From Paenibacillus terrae (lineage in GTDB: Bacteria; Bacillota; Bacilli; Paenibacillales; Paenibacillaceae), in NCBI RefSeq assembly GCF_000943545.1, contig NZ_JTHP01000001.1, forward strand, positions 242,504 through 306,503: 64,000 nt of DNA. Reading direction: 5' to 3'. Made by a program: the position numbers and the translations under genes. A model generated the notes under the pieces. The model did no database searches, was not told where the DNA came from, and saw only the letters and a program-made list of their open reading frames with translations. Shown here in pieces: positions 16,145-24,851 of this stretch (positions are counted from its first letter, which is position 1; every line of letters starts with the position of its first letter).

Positions 16145-16615
16145 TTAAAGCAGCTTTTTCAGTTGGGACACCCGGCCTTGTGAGATATCGAGCATTTCGG
16201 CATATACCTTTTGCGGCAGGTTGGGATGTTCCTGAATCAGCTTTCGGAGCTTTTTTACCATTTCTCCTTGCTGGACTCTGGATTGTTTAGGCTGCCAGGT
16301 TGTATGGTTACGAACCGGCTTGGTATGTTCTTGAGCCTGGATGGCTTCGGTGCTGGTGGGATGTACATTTTCCTCTGTCTTTAATACCTGAATGCAATCG
16401 GCGCAAATAAAGCTATCACGAAAATAAGTCAAATGATCAACTGCGCCGCAAAATTTGCAGGATACACCTGTATATTTCCTTAATACAAATCCTTCTTCAT
16501 TCACGAAAAATTCGAGCGAATCACCAATATTGATATCCATCGTGGTGCGCATTTCCTTGGGAAGCACGATTCGCCCCAATTGATCCAGAGGCCGTGTCAT
16601 TCCGGTATTTTTCAT
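16145..16615 (-). CDS. AbrB-like regulator with zinc finger and C-terminal helix-turn-helix (paralogue 2)
   Basis: The 156-residue protein has the same order as paralogue 1 (6207-6644): an AbrB domain at residues 1-50 (MTRPLDQLGRIVLPKEMR), Cys53/56/71/74 as CX2C-X14-CX2C, a variable linker of about 45 residues rich in Thr, Gln and His, and a C-terminal helix-turn-helix (KVYAEMLDISQGRVSQLKKL). The first 74 residues differ from paralogue 1 at roughly one position in four, while the linker is unrelated in sequence. It lies upstream of, and divergent from, the GH3 glucosidase gene and has its own long-stem terminator. The ribosome site is AGGAGGAAAGG. DNA targets are unknown. Confidence 0.85.
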   Translation of the reverse strand: MKNTGMTRPLDQLGRIVLPKEMRTTMDINIGDSLEFFVNEEGFVLRKYTGVSCKFCGAVDHLTYFRDSFICADCIQVLKTEENVHPTSTEAIQAQEHTKPVRNHTTWQPKQSRVQQGEMVKKLRKLIQEHPNLPQKVYAEMLDISQGRVSQLKKLL

Positions 16616-16725
16616 AAACCTTTCCTCCTTCGATTGTATATCCTGATTATACCAAAAAATATTATTTTTTGCTTTGTTTATTGAAGAAAATATACAATTT
16701 TTTTTAATTTACACACTGTTACTAA

Positions 16726-16866
16726 CCAGGTACATTGGCTAAGAGCTTCCTGGATGGTTCTGTAGAAGGCGCGGACGAAGCTACAATTCGTGATTATAAG
16801 CTCATGTCCAAACAAACATCCGATATTCACACCATTGGCGACACTGGTCTATTCGGTATTAATTGA
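16726..16866 (+). pseudogene. Unrecognised coding-like remnant
   Basis: Between the AbrB-like gene and the GH3 gene, a frame of about 46 codons ends in a normal stop at 16864. Its product contains KSFLDGSVEGADEATIRDYK and ends TIGDTGLFGIN. The composition is protein-like and the base composition differs from the AT-rich flanks. There is no ATG with a ribosome site at its beginning; the only early start is a TTG at 16735 with a poor site. It looks like the 3' tail of a lost gene, of a family I do not recognise. A real 43-residue peptide cannot be excluded. Confidence 0.35.
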
Positions 16867-16983
16867 GGAAAGACACCAAATGGTGAGCAACAGCAATTGT
16901 TGCCGGGGTAATCCTTTTTCGCTATGATATATTAAAACGCTTTCATAACGGCCTTTTATGATATTTTAAATGGAGACAAGGAG

Positions 16984-19974
16984 ATGACGGATATGAGTCA
17001 TGAAACAACGGATCTAGAATATCTTTTTCAAAATCCGAAGCTTCATATGGACGAACGTGTACGGGATTTGGTGTCTCGGCTAACCTTGGAGGAAAAGATT
17101 GAATCCATGCTGCAATATCAGCCTGCCATTGAACGATTGGGAGTCCCTGCATACAAGCATGGTACGGAAGCAGCACATGGTATAGCCTGGTTAGGAGAGG
17201 CGACTTCATTTCCGCAGCCTGTGGGGTTGGCTTGTACGTGGGGTACGGAACTGATGCGACAAGTCGGCTCGGTTATTTCGGATGAAGCGCGTGTATACTA
17301 CCGCCGTGACCCGGCGCTAAACGGACTGACGTTATGGGCACCAACCGTAGATATGGAGCGTGATCCGCGCTGGGGGCGTAATGAGGAAGCGTATGGAGAA
17401 GACCCCTATTTGACGGGAGAACTGGCGAAGGAATTGGTCAAAGGCATACAGGGTGATCATCCGGTATATTTGAAAGCGGTTGCGACATTAAAGCATTTCC
17501 TCGGAAACAATAACGAGGTGGACCGGGGAAGTGATTCCTCCAGCATAGACCCGCGAAACCTGCGTGAATACTATCTGAAAGCCTTTGAGAAGCCTTTTAC
17601 GGAAGGCAAAGCCCAGTCCATGATGACCTCTTATAACCTGATTAATGGAACGCCTGCTACGTTGTACCACGGTGTTAATGATATTGTCAGGGACGAATGG
17701 GGAATGGACGGCTTTGTGGTCAGTGATGCCGGTGATGTGATGGGAATCGTAAAGGATCATCAGTATTATGACTCCCACACGCCGGGTGTGGCTGAATCTA
17801 TTCGCGCGGGGATCGACAGCATTACAGATGATGCGGATTTGTCCAAGCAGGCCATTCGTGATGCCTTGGCACAAGGAACGCTGCAAGAAACGGATCTGGA
17901 TCAGGCGTTGTTCCATGCATTTCGTGTTCGCTTTCGTCTGGGGGAATTTGATCCGGCGAAAGACAATCCCTATGCCTTGATCGGGGAAGAGGCCCTGATG
18001 ACAGAGCAAGCTCGTGAACTGTCGTTGCGTGCAGCGAGAGAGCAGATCGTACTGTTGAAAAATGAGCGTTCGCTCCTGCCGCTGGACCCTGCGAGGTGCG
18101 GCAAGGTGGCGGTGATCGGGGCGCTCGGCAATGAGGTGTACCGCGACTGGTATTCCGGTACACTTCCATATTTTGTGACACCGCTTGAAGCGATTCGCGC
18201 CAAGCTGGGAACCGAAGACGCGCAGGAGCGCGTCATATACCGCGATGCCAAGGATCGCGTGACCTTCGCGGCGGCTGACGGAGCGAAGCTTACAGTTGAT
18301 TCCTTCGGTGACATGCGGTTGTCCCATGATGCCGAACCAACGGTTTTGACCGTGAATGATTGGGGCTACGGTAGCGTCACGTTAACCGACGAGCGACTGG
18401 GTACCTATGTGACGAGCGATGAGGAAACGCTTCGTGTGACAGCTGAGGAAGCGTATGGCTGGTATGTCAAAGAAGTCTTTGGACTGACTCCTGTTGAAAA
18501 AGGGGAGCGTCTGTGGACGACATGGAACGGCAAGCCTGTGATCACAGGGCCGGAGGGCTCATTGAAGGTAGCCGAGGCTGCGAGTTCCGTACCTAACGCT
18601 GTAGCGGGTAACGGGACGAAGGCTTCGACAGCCTTGGAACAGGTAGATGCAGCTTTCCGAGTAGATACAGTGTCGGACGGTTTAATGGAAGCGATAGCCG
18701 CCGCCCAAGCGGCAGATACGGCGATAGTATTCGTGGGCAATCACCCGCTGATTAACGGTAAGGAAGAGAATGACCGTCCGGGCTTGGAGCTGGCAGCTTC
18801 CCAGCAGCGGCTCATCGAGGAAGTGTATCGGGTTAACCCTAATACGATCGTGGTTCTGACGGGCAGCTATCCGTTTGCCATCCCTTGGGTACAGGAGCAT
18901 ATTCCAGCGATCGTGTACACGTCTCATGCTGGGCAAGAGCATGGCACGGCAGTAGCGGATGTGCTGTTTGGGGATTACGCGCCAGCGGGTCGTTTGAATA
19001 TGACATGGTATCAATCGGAGGATCAATTGGGTGATATCAAAGATTACGATATTATTCGCGGCGGACGTACCTATCAATATTTTGAAGGTGAACCTTTATA
19101 CGCGTTCGGCCACGGTTTGACGTATTCGCCATTTGAGTACAGCCATCTGCGCACAGATGCCCAAGCGCCCGATCCCAACGATAGATCCGTCCCCGAAGGT
19201 CGTGTGAACTCTTTTGGTGCCCTAGATGCCACGGATACCCTGAATGTATGGGTGGACGTTACGAATCGGGGCATAGCTGCTGGGGAGGAGGTTGTACAGC
19301 TATATGTACGGCCCGGAGCTTCGCGAGTAAAGCGAGCATTGAAGACATTGTGTGGATTTCAACGCATCCGCTTGGAGCCGGGGGAGACGCGAACGATCTG
19401 TTTTACAATGCGAGTGAAGGATTGGGCGATTTGGGATGTCACACGGGATCGCTATTGCGTTGAAGCTGGCGAGTACACCTTGCTGGCAGGTGCTTCTTCA
19501 GCGGATATCCGGTTGGAGCACCCTGTGAACGTTCGAGGCGAAGTTATTCCGCCCCGTCAAGCCGGACAAAGCATTCGCGCTGAAAACTTTGATGATTGTT
19601 CCCATATCCAGCTGGATGAAAGCAAGGAGCAAAAGGAGGCCTGTGTACGTCCGCGTTCACCTCAACGTCCCGGCTGGATTGCCTTTCATGGCGTCGAGTT
19701 GGGAACGGCGGGTGTGATTGAACTTCAATGCCGCGTGTCAGGCAATAGCAGTGATGCGGCGCTGGAGCTTCGCTTGGATGCACCGGATGGCGAAGCTGTG
19801 GCATGTATGACCGTCGGTGATACGGGAGGGGCACAAGCATGGGTTACGCTTTCCGAAGCACTGGGTACAGCCACAGGTACACGTGATTTGTACTTGTGGT
19901 TGAGTGGTGAAGTACGACTGAGTCACTTGACATTGAGCGCTTCTATTACAGCGGATTATGGCCTTCAGGCTTGA
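16984..19974 (+). CDS. Glycoside hydrolase family 3 beta-glucosidase/xylosidase with extra C-terminal domain
   Basis: The 996-residue protein has no signal peptide, so it is cytoplasmic. The N-terminal TIM barrel holds WAPTVDMERDPRWGRNEEAYGEDP, KHFLGNN and the nucleophile Asp248 in GFVVSDAGDV. The second alpha/beta domain shows VAVIGALGNE and, after an interruption, FVGNHPLINGKEENDR with GLELAASQQ. The interruption (about residues 415-520) is rich in beta strands and may be a fascin- or PA14-like insert. A fibronectin-III-like domain follows (VDVTNRGIAAGEEVVQLYV), then a final 130 residues resembling a CBM6-type carbohydrate-binding module. The expected role is hydrolysis of imported beta-glucosides or xylosides. 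ATG 16984 or 16993 could be the start, both with ribosome sites. Confidence 0.9.
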   Translation: MTDMSHETTDLEYLFQNPKLHMDERVRDLVSRLTLEEKIESMLQYQPAIERLGVPAYKHGTEAAHGIAWLGEATSFPQPVGLACTWGTELMRQVGSVISDEARVYYRRDPALNGLTLWAPTVDMERDPRWGRNEEAYGEDPYLTGELAKELVKGIQGDHPVYLKAVATLKHFLGNNNEVDRGSDSSSIDPRNLREYYLKAFEKPFTEGKAQSMMTSYNLINGTPATLYHGVNDIVRDEWGMDGFVVSDAGDVMGIVKDHQYYDSHTPGVAESIRAGIDSITDDADLSKQAIRDALAQGTLQETDLDQALFHAFRVRFRLGEFDPAKDNPYALIGEEALMTEQARELSLRAAREQIVLLKNERSLLPLDPARCGKVAVIGALGNEVYRDWYSGTLPYFVTPLEAIRAKLGTEDAQERVIYRDAKDRVTFAAADGAKLTVDSFGDMRLSHDAEPTVLTVNDWGYGSVTLTDERLGTYVTSDEETLRVTAEEAYGWYVKEVFGLTPVEKGERLWTTWNGKPVITGPEGSLKVAEAASSVPNAVAGNGTKASTALEQVDAAFRVDTVSDGLMEAIAAAQAADTAIVFVGNHPLINGKEENDRPGLELAASQQRLIEEVYRVNPNTIVVLTGSYPFAIPWVQEHIPAIVYTSHAGQEHGTAVADVLFGDYAPAGRLNMTWYQSEDQLGDIKDYDIIRGGRTYQYFEGEPLYAFGHGLTYSPFEYSHLRTDAQAPDPNDRSVPEGRVNSFGALDATDTLNVWVDVTNRGIAAGEEVVQLYVRPGASRVKRALKTLCGFQRIRLEPGETRTICFTMRVKDWAIWDVTRDRYCVEAGEYTLLAGASSADIRLEHPVNVRGEVIPPRQAGQSIRAENFDDCSHIQLDESKEQKEACVRPRSPQRPGWIAFHGVELGTAGVIELQCRVSGNSSDAALELRLDAPDGEAVACMTVGDTGGAQAWVTLSEALGTATGTRDLYLWLSGEVRLSHLTLSASITADYGLQA

Positions 19975-20040
19975 ACTTACTTCTGACTTCACGTACAATG
20001 CATTCAACGAAGTTTCTACAGCTTAGGGGTGTCATTTCAT

Positions 20041-20538
20041 TTGAATAGTGAAAAAAGACTACGCACCGCAACGCCCAGATGGCTTGGGGTGGCGGTAAAG
20101 GCGCTTGTCTATTTAGAAAAGCATGGAGAGCTCTGTGCCAGCGGGTCTATTGCCCGCTCTATTGACTGTGAGGTCACCTTGGTGCGCAGGGTGCTGACGC
20201 GACTTGTACAGGCAGAATTAATAGCAGCACGTGAAGGCCGTGAGGGAGGCTATGTGCTTACCCGTTCGGCAGACCATATTACACTTGCCGATATATACCA
20301 CGCCATTGAAATATGTGATCCGATTTTTCCAGGTATGATGCATGAATCAGAGACGAACCCTTTTTGTGAGGAGCTTGCAACCGCCGTATCCGAAATCGTA
20401 GTCGAGAGCGAACGACGTATGCTGGAGGTATGGGAGTCTCATACGCTGGCCTCACTCGCCAAGCGTACAACGCTGGTGGTGGGTGGCAGTAGCCATAGTG
20501 AAGGCGAGGATGCCAAGGCTTCTTCCAAAGAGGATTAA
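20041..20538 (+). CDS. Rrf2-family transcriptional regulator without a cysteine cluster
   Basis: The 165-residue protein has the Rrf2 winged helix: RWLGVAVKALVYLEK, then CEVTLVRRVLTRLVQAELI and the wing GREGGYVLTRSADHITLADIYHAIE. Fe-S sensing members such as IscR and NsrR have three closely spaced Cys after this region. Here only isolated Cys are present (EICDP, PFCEE), which suggests it is not an Fe-S sensor and is closer to the YwnA type. The start is taken as TTG 20041 because AGGGG lies at a suitable distance; GTG 20029 is an alternative. It follows the GH3 gene on the same strand, but no evidence links the two. Confidence 0.8.
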   Translation: MNSEKRLRTATPRWLGVAVKALVYLEKHGELCASGSIARSIDCEVTLVRRVLTRLVQAELIAAREGREGGYVLTRSADHITLADIYHAIEICDPIFPGMMHESETNPFCEELATAVSEIVVESERRMLEVWESHTLASLAKRTTLVVGGSSHSEGEDAKASSKED

Positions 20539-20559
20539 CACATTTTTTTCAAAACGGAT

Positions 20560-20604
20560 AATAGCCGATACGACTCTTCCGAGAGAGGGTTGTATCGGCT
20601 ATTT
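20560..20604. terminator. Long hairpin between convergent genes, probable terminator
   Basis: AATAGCCGATAC (20560-20571) pairs perfectly with GTATCGGCTATT (20592-20603), with extra inner pairing. It lies between the convergent Rrf2 and diguanylate cyclase genes. U-tracts are short on both sides. Confidence 0.65.
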
Positions 20605-20655
20605 CTGTAGGATGCTCATATGATGTGAAATCGTAAATGAAAAGAATGCCCGGCT

Positions 20656-21747
20656 TTATACCTGATAGGAGCAGACCCGATTACGCCCTGCATTTTTAGC
20701 TTCGTATAGCGCTCTATCCGCCTGTTCCAGCAGAGCCGCCCCGGACATATCCTCCCCGGTATCGGGAAAGGTCGTTACGCCGATAGACACCGTGACTTTG
20801 AGTACAAGCCCGTCCGACAAAACGAACTCGTACTGATCTACCCCGCCAAGGATCTGATTCGCTATGCGTAACGCTTGCCGGAAAGCACAATTCGGCAGAA
20901 GTACGGTGAATTCCTCCCCGCCGCTGCGGGTTACCACATCAAAGGAGCGACACTTTTCCCTCAAAATCTGACCTAGCTGACGCAGCACTGCATCCCCGGC
21001 CGCATGACCGTAGGTATCGTTCACTTCCTTAAAATGATCAATATCCAACACCAGTACAGATAAGTGCTCGTGACGTTGACGAGCTTGAGGAAGCTGCTCT
21101 TCCAATGAAAATTCGAGCTGTCTTCTGTTGCTTAAATTGGTGAGATGATCTGTATAGGAGGTATGCTCCAGACGAAGTAACAGCTCATTGGAGGTATTGA
21201 TGGACTCAGCAATGAGATACAGAAGAAATCCGCCTGCCATAGAAATAACAAAATGGAGCGGATAAACGTCCAGAACATCATTAATATCATTCAAATTAAT
21301 TGTGAGAGAGCAGAAAATAATGCCCAAAGCGAAAACGTTCATCATCATCATCTTCGTTAAACGTGACCAGGACAGATGTGACAGCAAAGCGCAACCCAGG
21401 CCCACGAGCATCATAAAAAAAGCCCCCACAATGGCTTGAGTGGTGATACCAAACAGCATTAATCTGCCTAAGCATATAAATAGGGTAGCCATGAGTGTTG
21501 CCGGTCCGCCAATGTAAGCCGCCGTAGCTACGATGGCCAGATGACGAAGATCGGCAATTGTATTAAAGCCCACTGGGAACGAATAGTACATCAAGATAAT
21601 GCCATAGCATCCAAAAAGAGCGCCTCCGATCCAATGTGCCTTACGCTTTAAGGTATGTAGGCGGATTTTATATCTTTGTGATATAAGCCCGGTTATGTAC
21701 AAAAAGGTGACAAGGATACAGGTATTTACAAAAAACGTACTGAACAA
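20656..21747 (-). CDS. Membrane-bound diguanylate cyclase (5TM-LYT sensor plus GGDEF)
   Basis: The 363-residue protein has six hydrophobic segments in residues 1-190, resembling the 5TMR-LYT sensor (IADLRHLAIVATAAYIGGPATLM). A GGDEF domain follows with YTDHLTNLSNRRQLE, LDIDHFKEVNDTYGHAAGD and the active-site SGGEEF, so it should make cyclic di-GMP from two GTP. No EAL domain is present. I place the start at a TTG (21747) preceded by CGGGAGGG; an ATG eight codons upstream (21771) overlaps that site and has no ribosome site of its own. An RxxD inhibitory site is not evident. The gene is transcribed away from the germination operon. Confidence 0.9.
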   Translation of the reverse strand: MFSTFFVNTCILVTFLYITGLISQRYKIRLHTLKRKAHWIGGALFGCYGIILMYYSFPVGFNTIADLRHLAIVATAAYIGGPATLMATLFICLGRLMLFGITTQAIVGAFFMMLVGLGCALLSHLSWSRLTKMMMMNVFALGIIFCSLTINLNDINDVLDVYPLHFVISMAGGFLLYLIAESINTSNELLLRLEHTSYTDHLTNLSNRRQLEFSLEEQLPQARQRHEHLSVLVLDIDHFKEVNDTYGHAAGDAVLRQLGQILREKCRSFDVVTRSGGEEFTVLLPNCAFRQALRIANQILGGVDQYEFVLSDGLVLKVTVSIGVTTFPDTGEDMSGAALLEQADRALYEAKNAGRNRVCSYQV

Positions 21748-21875
21748 GATGTTAACCCTCCCGAGAGGCATATTTCTTCATTTTATCAAAAAAACTGACA
21801 TTAGGCTTGGAAATGAAGAATTTATTGAAATTTATTACGCGGATGTGGCTTATAACGTTTCGTCCTTACACTTAG

Positions 21876-21905
21876 TGCATAACTGGGAATAGATTGAGCA
21901 TACTC
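21876..21905 (+). promoter_or_regulatory. Sigma-G-like promoter of germination operon 1
   Basis: TGCATA (21876-21881), a 17-bp spacer and CATACTC (21899-21905) closely match the forespore sigma-G consensus (TGAATA, 17-18 bp, CATACTA). It lies 68 bp before the first germination gene. This is consistent with the forespore expression known for ger operons, but unproven here. Confidence 0.65.
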
Positions 21906-21972
21906 CAAACATACAAGAATTAGGAAAAAGATGTGGCGTCCATTACTGCCACTTTGGAGATGAGGTTTGCTC

Positions 21973-23607
21973 ATGATTCGCTATCCCTATCGCAAATATA
22001 ATAAAAAGTCGGGGGCGGACAGGAATAATGGAAGCTCTTCGCATTTTCTTAAGATCGAGGCTCATTTGGAAACCAACCTGGAGCAAATCAAGGAATTGAC
22101 GTCAGGCAGCCCGGACTTCTTGATTCGCCGCTTTAGTCTGGGGCTGAAAGCTGACGTTCCTGCTGCCATTGTATTTCTGGATAGTATGGTCAAGACGGAC
22201 ACAGTGAATGAACTCGTCATGAAATCATTGCTTAGCCGACCATCCGCCGAGGTGGCTGCTGAGGTAGAAAGTGCAGAAGGGCTTTACAGTCGGATACAGG
22301 GCCATGCACTTGAACTTGGTGAAGTGAAGGAATGCGATGGTTGGAATTCCATGATGGAACAGCTCTTGATGGGAGATACGATCATTTTACTGGAAGGGTG
22401 TACAAAGGCCATTGCGTGTGGCACACGTGGAGGAGAGGAGCGTGCGGTCAACGAGCCCACCACACAGTCTGTCGTCAGGGGACCGAAAGAGGGATTTGTG
22501 GAATCCCTGTTCACGAATATTTCTCTTGTCCGACGGCGGATTAAAAGCTCCGATCTTACGATGGAGATGTTCAAAGTAGGAAGCACGTCCCTCACGAATG
22601 TAGCCATGCTGTATATGAAGAATATTGCAGATCAAAGTGTCGTAGATGAAGTTCGTCAACGGGTAAAAAACATCAATATCGACGCCGTATTCGAATCCGG
22701 TATGGTAGAGGAGATGATACAGGACCATAATTTCACACCATTCCCAACGATCTATAACACGGAAAGACCCGATACGATCAGTAGCAATATTATGGAGGGC
22801 CGAGTGGCGCTCATCATAGATGGAAATCCGTTTGTACTAGTGATGCCTACCGTATTTGCCCAATTCTTTCAGAGTGCTTCGGATTATGAGGAACGTTACG
22901 ATATGGCGACTGTCGTCCGACTCATTCGATATATCAGCTTTATCATTCTTATCTTGGGGCCTTCTCTCTACATTGCCCTAACGACGTATCATTATGAAAT
23001 GATACCGACCCCGCTGCTGATCAGCATACTGGCTCAGCGGGAATCCGTTCCTTTTCCGGCATTTCTGGAGGCGCTTATTTTGGAGGTTACTTTTGAGATC
23101 TTGCGTGAAGCGGGTATTCGAATGCCACGTGTGGGTGGACAAACGGTATCCGTTATTGGTGCGCTTGTCTTGGGACAAGCGGCTGTGGAGGCTGGGATCG
23201 TCACCCCGCTGCTCACGATTGTGGTAGCCCTGACGGGGATTGCCAGCTTCGCCATTCCAGCCTATAACATGTCGGTGGCCGGGAGACTGTTCCGATTTGT
23301 TTTTATGATACTATCAGCGTTTATGGGGCTGTATGGCATTACATTGGGGCTGATTGCGCTGATTGCCCATATGAACAGCCTACGTTCTTTTGGGGTGCCC
23401 TACATGGCCCCTTTCAGCCCCTTTGTACTGGAGAGTCAAAAGGATGCTGTATTGCGTCTCCCATTCTGGATGATGCGGACACGTCCTAAAAGCATTACAT
23501 CTACTAACCAGACACGAATGAAGGATGGAAGCGGAATTTCCTCTTCCGATAAAACGACACCGATGCAGGAGGGGGGGACTCAGGGTGTATCAGGGGAAGG
23601 GGAATGA
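21973..23607 (+). CDS. Spore germination receptor A subunit (GerA family)
   Basis: The 544-residue A subunit of a nutrient germinant receptor sits in the inner spore membrane. A soluble N-terminal region of about 310 residues carries family motifs DFLIRRFSLG, GDTIILLEG, NEPTTQSVVRGPKEGFVESLFTNISLVRRRIKS and TERPDTISSNIMEGRVALIIDG. A C-terminal membrane part begins near residue 318 (ISFIILILGPSLYIAL), with conserved ALILEVTFEILREAGIRMP. The start is ATG 21973, behind a GGAGATGAGG ribosome site; a TTG two codons earlier is less likely. The operon continues with C, B and a second B subunit, and a sigma-G-like promoter precedes it. The nutrient specificity cannot be read. Confidence 0.92.
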   Translation: MIRYPYRKYNKKSGADRNNGSSSHFLKIEAHLETNLEQIKELTSGSPDFLIRRFSLGLKADVPAAIVFLDSMVKTDTVNELVMKSLLSRPSAEVAAEVESAEGLYSRIQGHALELGEVKECDGWNSMMEQLLMGDTIILLEGCTKAIACGTRGGEERAVNEPTTQSVVRGPKEGFVESLFTNISLVRRRIKSSDLTMEMFKVGSTSLTNVAMLYMKNIADQSVVDEVRQRVKNINIDAVFESGMVEEMIQDHNFTPFPTIYNTERPDTISSNIMEGRVALIIDGNPFVLVMPTVFAQFFQSASDYEERYDMATVVRLIRYISFIILILGPSLYIALTTYHYEMIPTPLLISILAQRESVPFPAFLEALILEVTFEILREAGIRMPRVGGQTVSVIGALVLGQAAVEAGIVTPLLTIVVALTGIASFAIPAYNMSVAGRLFRFVFMILSAFMGLYGITLGLIALIAHMNSLRSFGVPYMAPFSPFVLESQKDAVLRLPFWMMRTRPKSITSTNQTRMKDGSGISSSDKTTPMQEGGTQGVSGEGE

Positions 23608-24826
23608 ACGAAGCACGGTAACCTTCAAGGGGAGAATGTGGGCTCTGAGCCTGGTGGGGCTACTATGGATGCCCCTCCTGTCTGGTTGTTGGGATTCAGT
23701 AGAGCTAAATCAGAGAGCAGTCGTAGCGGCAATAGGCATTGATGTGGCTGGAGAAACGGATTATGAGGTTTCCCTGCAGGTTATCGTGGCAGATGAAATC
23801 GCCGGGGCCAAAGCGAGAGGAGATACCCCTATCGTGTTGTTTCAGGAAAAGGGGAGCAGTCTTTTTCAAGCCATCCGCAAAGCTTCACAGAAGGTTCCAC
23901 GCGAAATTTCCCTGGCCCATGCAAGATTGGTCGTCATTGGGGAAAATCTGGCACGGCGTGGAATCGGAGATACGCTGGATTTTCTGGAAAGGTATACGGA
24001 GACCCGGCCCACGATGAAAATGCTGGTAGCGCGCGGTGAGACTGGGAAGGATGTACTGGCAACCATGACTGCGATCGGTCGTATTCCCGCTAATGATATT
24101 TCAGGAAAGCTGGAAACATCTCAGCGTTTGTATGCAGGGGATTACGCGGTGAGTCTCGACGATGTCATTCGCAGCATGTCCAATAAGGGCGGCGGTCCTC
24201 TTCTTACGGGCGTAAAAGTGGATGGCAGGATGGAGCAGGCCCCCCGTAAGAACAATGTGGACAATATTTTACCGGAAGCGAGCGTGCGTATTACCGGGAT
24301 GGGAGTGTTCCGAAAGGACCGTCTTGTATACTGGTTGGAAGATGACCAGGCGATTGGACTGTCTATCGTGAACAACAAGGTGAAAAGTGCTGAAACCACA
24401 TTGAGCTGTGGCAAGAAAGGCGAAGTCATCGGGATCGAAACCTTGTTCTCTAAGGCAAATGTACACAGCCTGATGGAGCAAGGAGAGCCTGTTTTTGTCA
24501 TTGACTTAAAGCAAGTCGGGGCGATACAGGAAGCTGAGTGTCCGATTGACTTGAAAAGTCCAGAGGTGATGAAAAGCTTGCAGAGGCAATGGGCAGTGGA
24601 AACAAAAAAAGTGATTTCATCAACGGTTAGAGAGGTTCAGCGTACCCGTAGCGATGTACTCGGCTTCGGCCTTGAGCTGGAGAGAAGCGATCCTGCGCAA
24701 TGGAAAAGGCTTTCTTCCCGATGGAGCCGTTATTTTGCAGAAAGCACCGTTCGTGTTCAGGTCACTTCGGTACTGAAGCATACGCAGGCACGGACCAACC
24801 CGTATTCAAGGGGTGATTCCGAATAG
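23585..24826 (+). CDS. Spore germination receptor C subunit, lipoprotein (Ger(x)C)
   Basis: The 413-residue protein has a signal peptide ending in the lipobox LLSGC, followed by WDSVELNQRAVVAAIGIDV, the standard start of GerC proteins. It is anchored by a lipid in the inner spore membrane, with the three-domain GerC fold outside. C-terminal motifs VQRTRSDVLGFGLELERSDPAQWKRL are characteristic. The start is a GTG at 23585 that overlaps the end of the A gene by 23 bp and has an excellent AGGAGGGGGG site. Because the gene order is A-C-B-B, C and A subunits would be made together. Confidence in family is high; the exact start is less certain. Confidence 0.9.
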   Translation: MYQGKGNERSTVTFKGRMWALSLVGLLWMPLLSGCWDSVELNQRAVVAAIGIDVAGETDYEVSLQVIVADEIAGAKARGDTPIVLFQEKGSSLFQAIRKASQKVPREISLAHARLVVIGENLARRGIGDTLDFLERYTETRPTMKMLVARGETGKDVLATMTAIGRIPANDISGKLETSQRLYAGDYAVSLDDVIRSMSNKGGGPLLTGVKVDGRMEQAPRKNNVDNILPEASVRITGMGVFRKDRLVYWLEDDQAIGLSIVNNKVKSAETTLSCGKKGEVIGIETLFSKANVHSLMEQGEPVFVIDLKQVGAIQEAECPIDLKSPEVMKSLQRQWAVETKKVISSTVREVQRTRSDVLGFGLELERSDPAQWKRLSSRWSRYFAESTVRVQVTSVLKHTQARTNPYSRGDSE

Positions 24827-24851
24827 TCGAACAGGGGGAGGAGGTAAGGCG

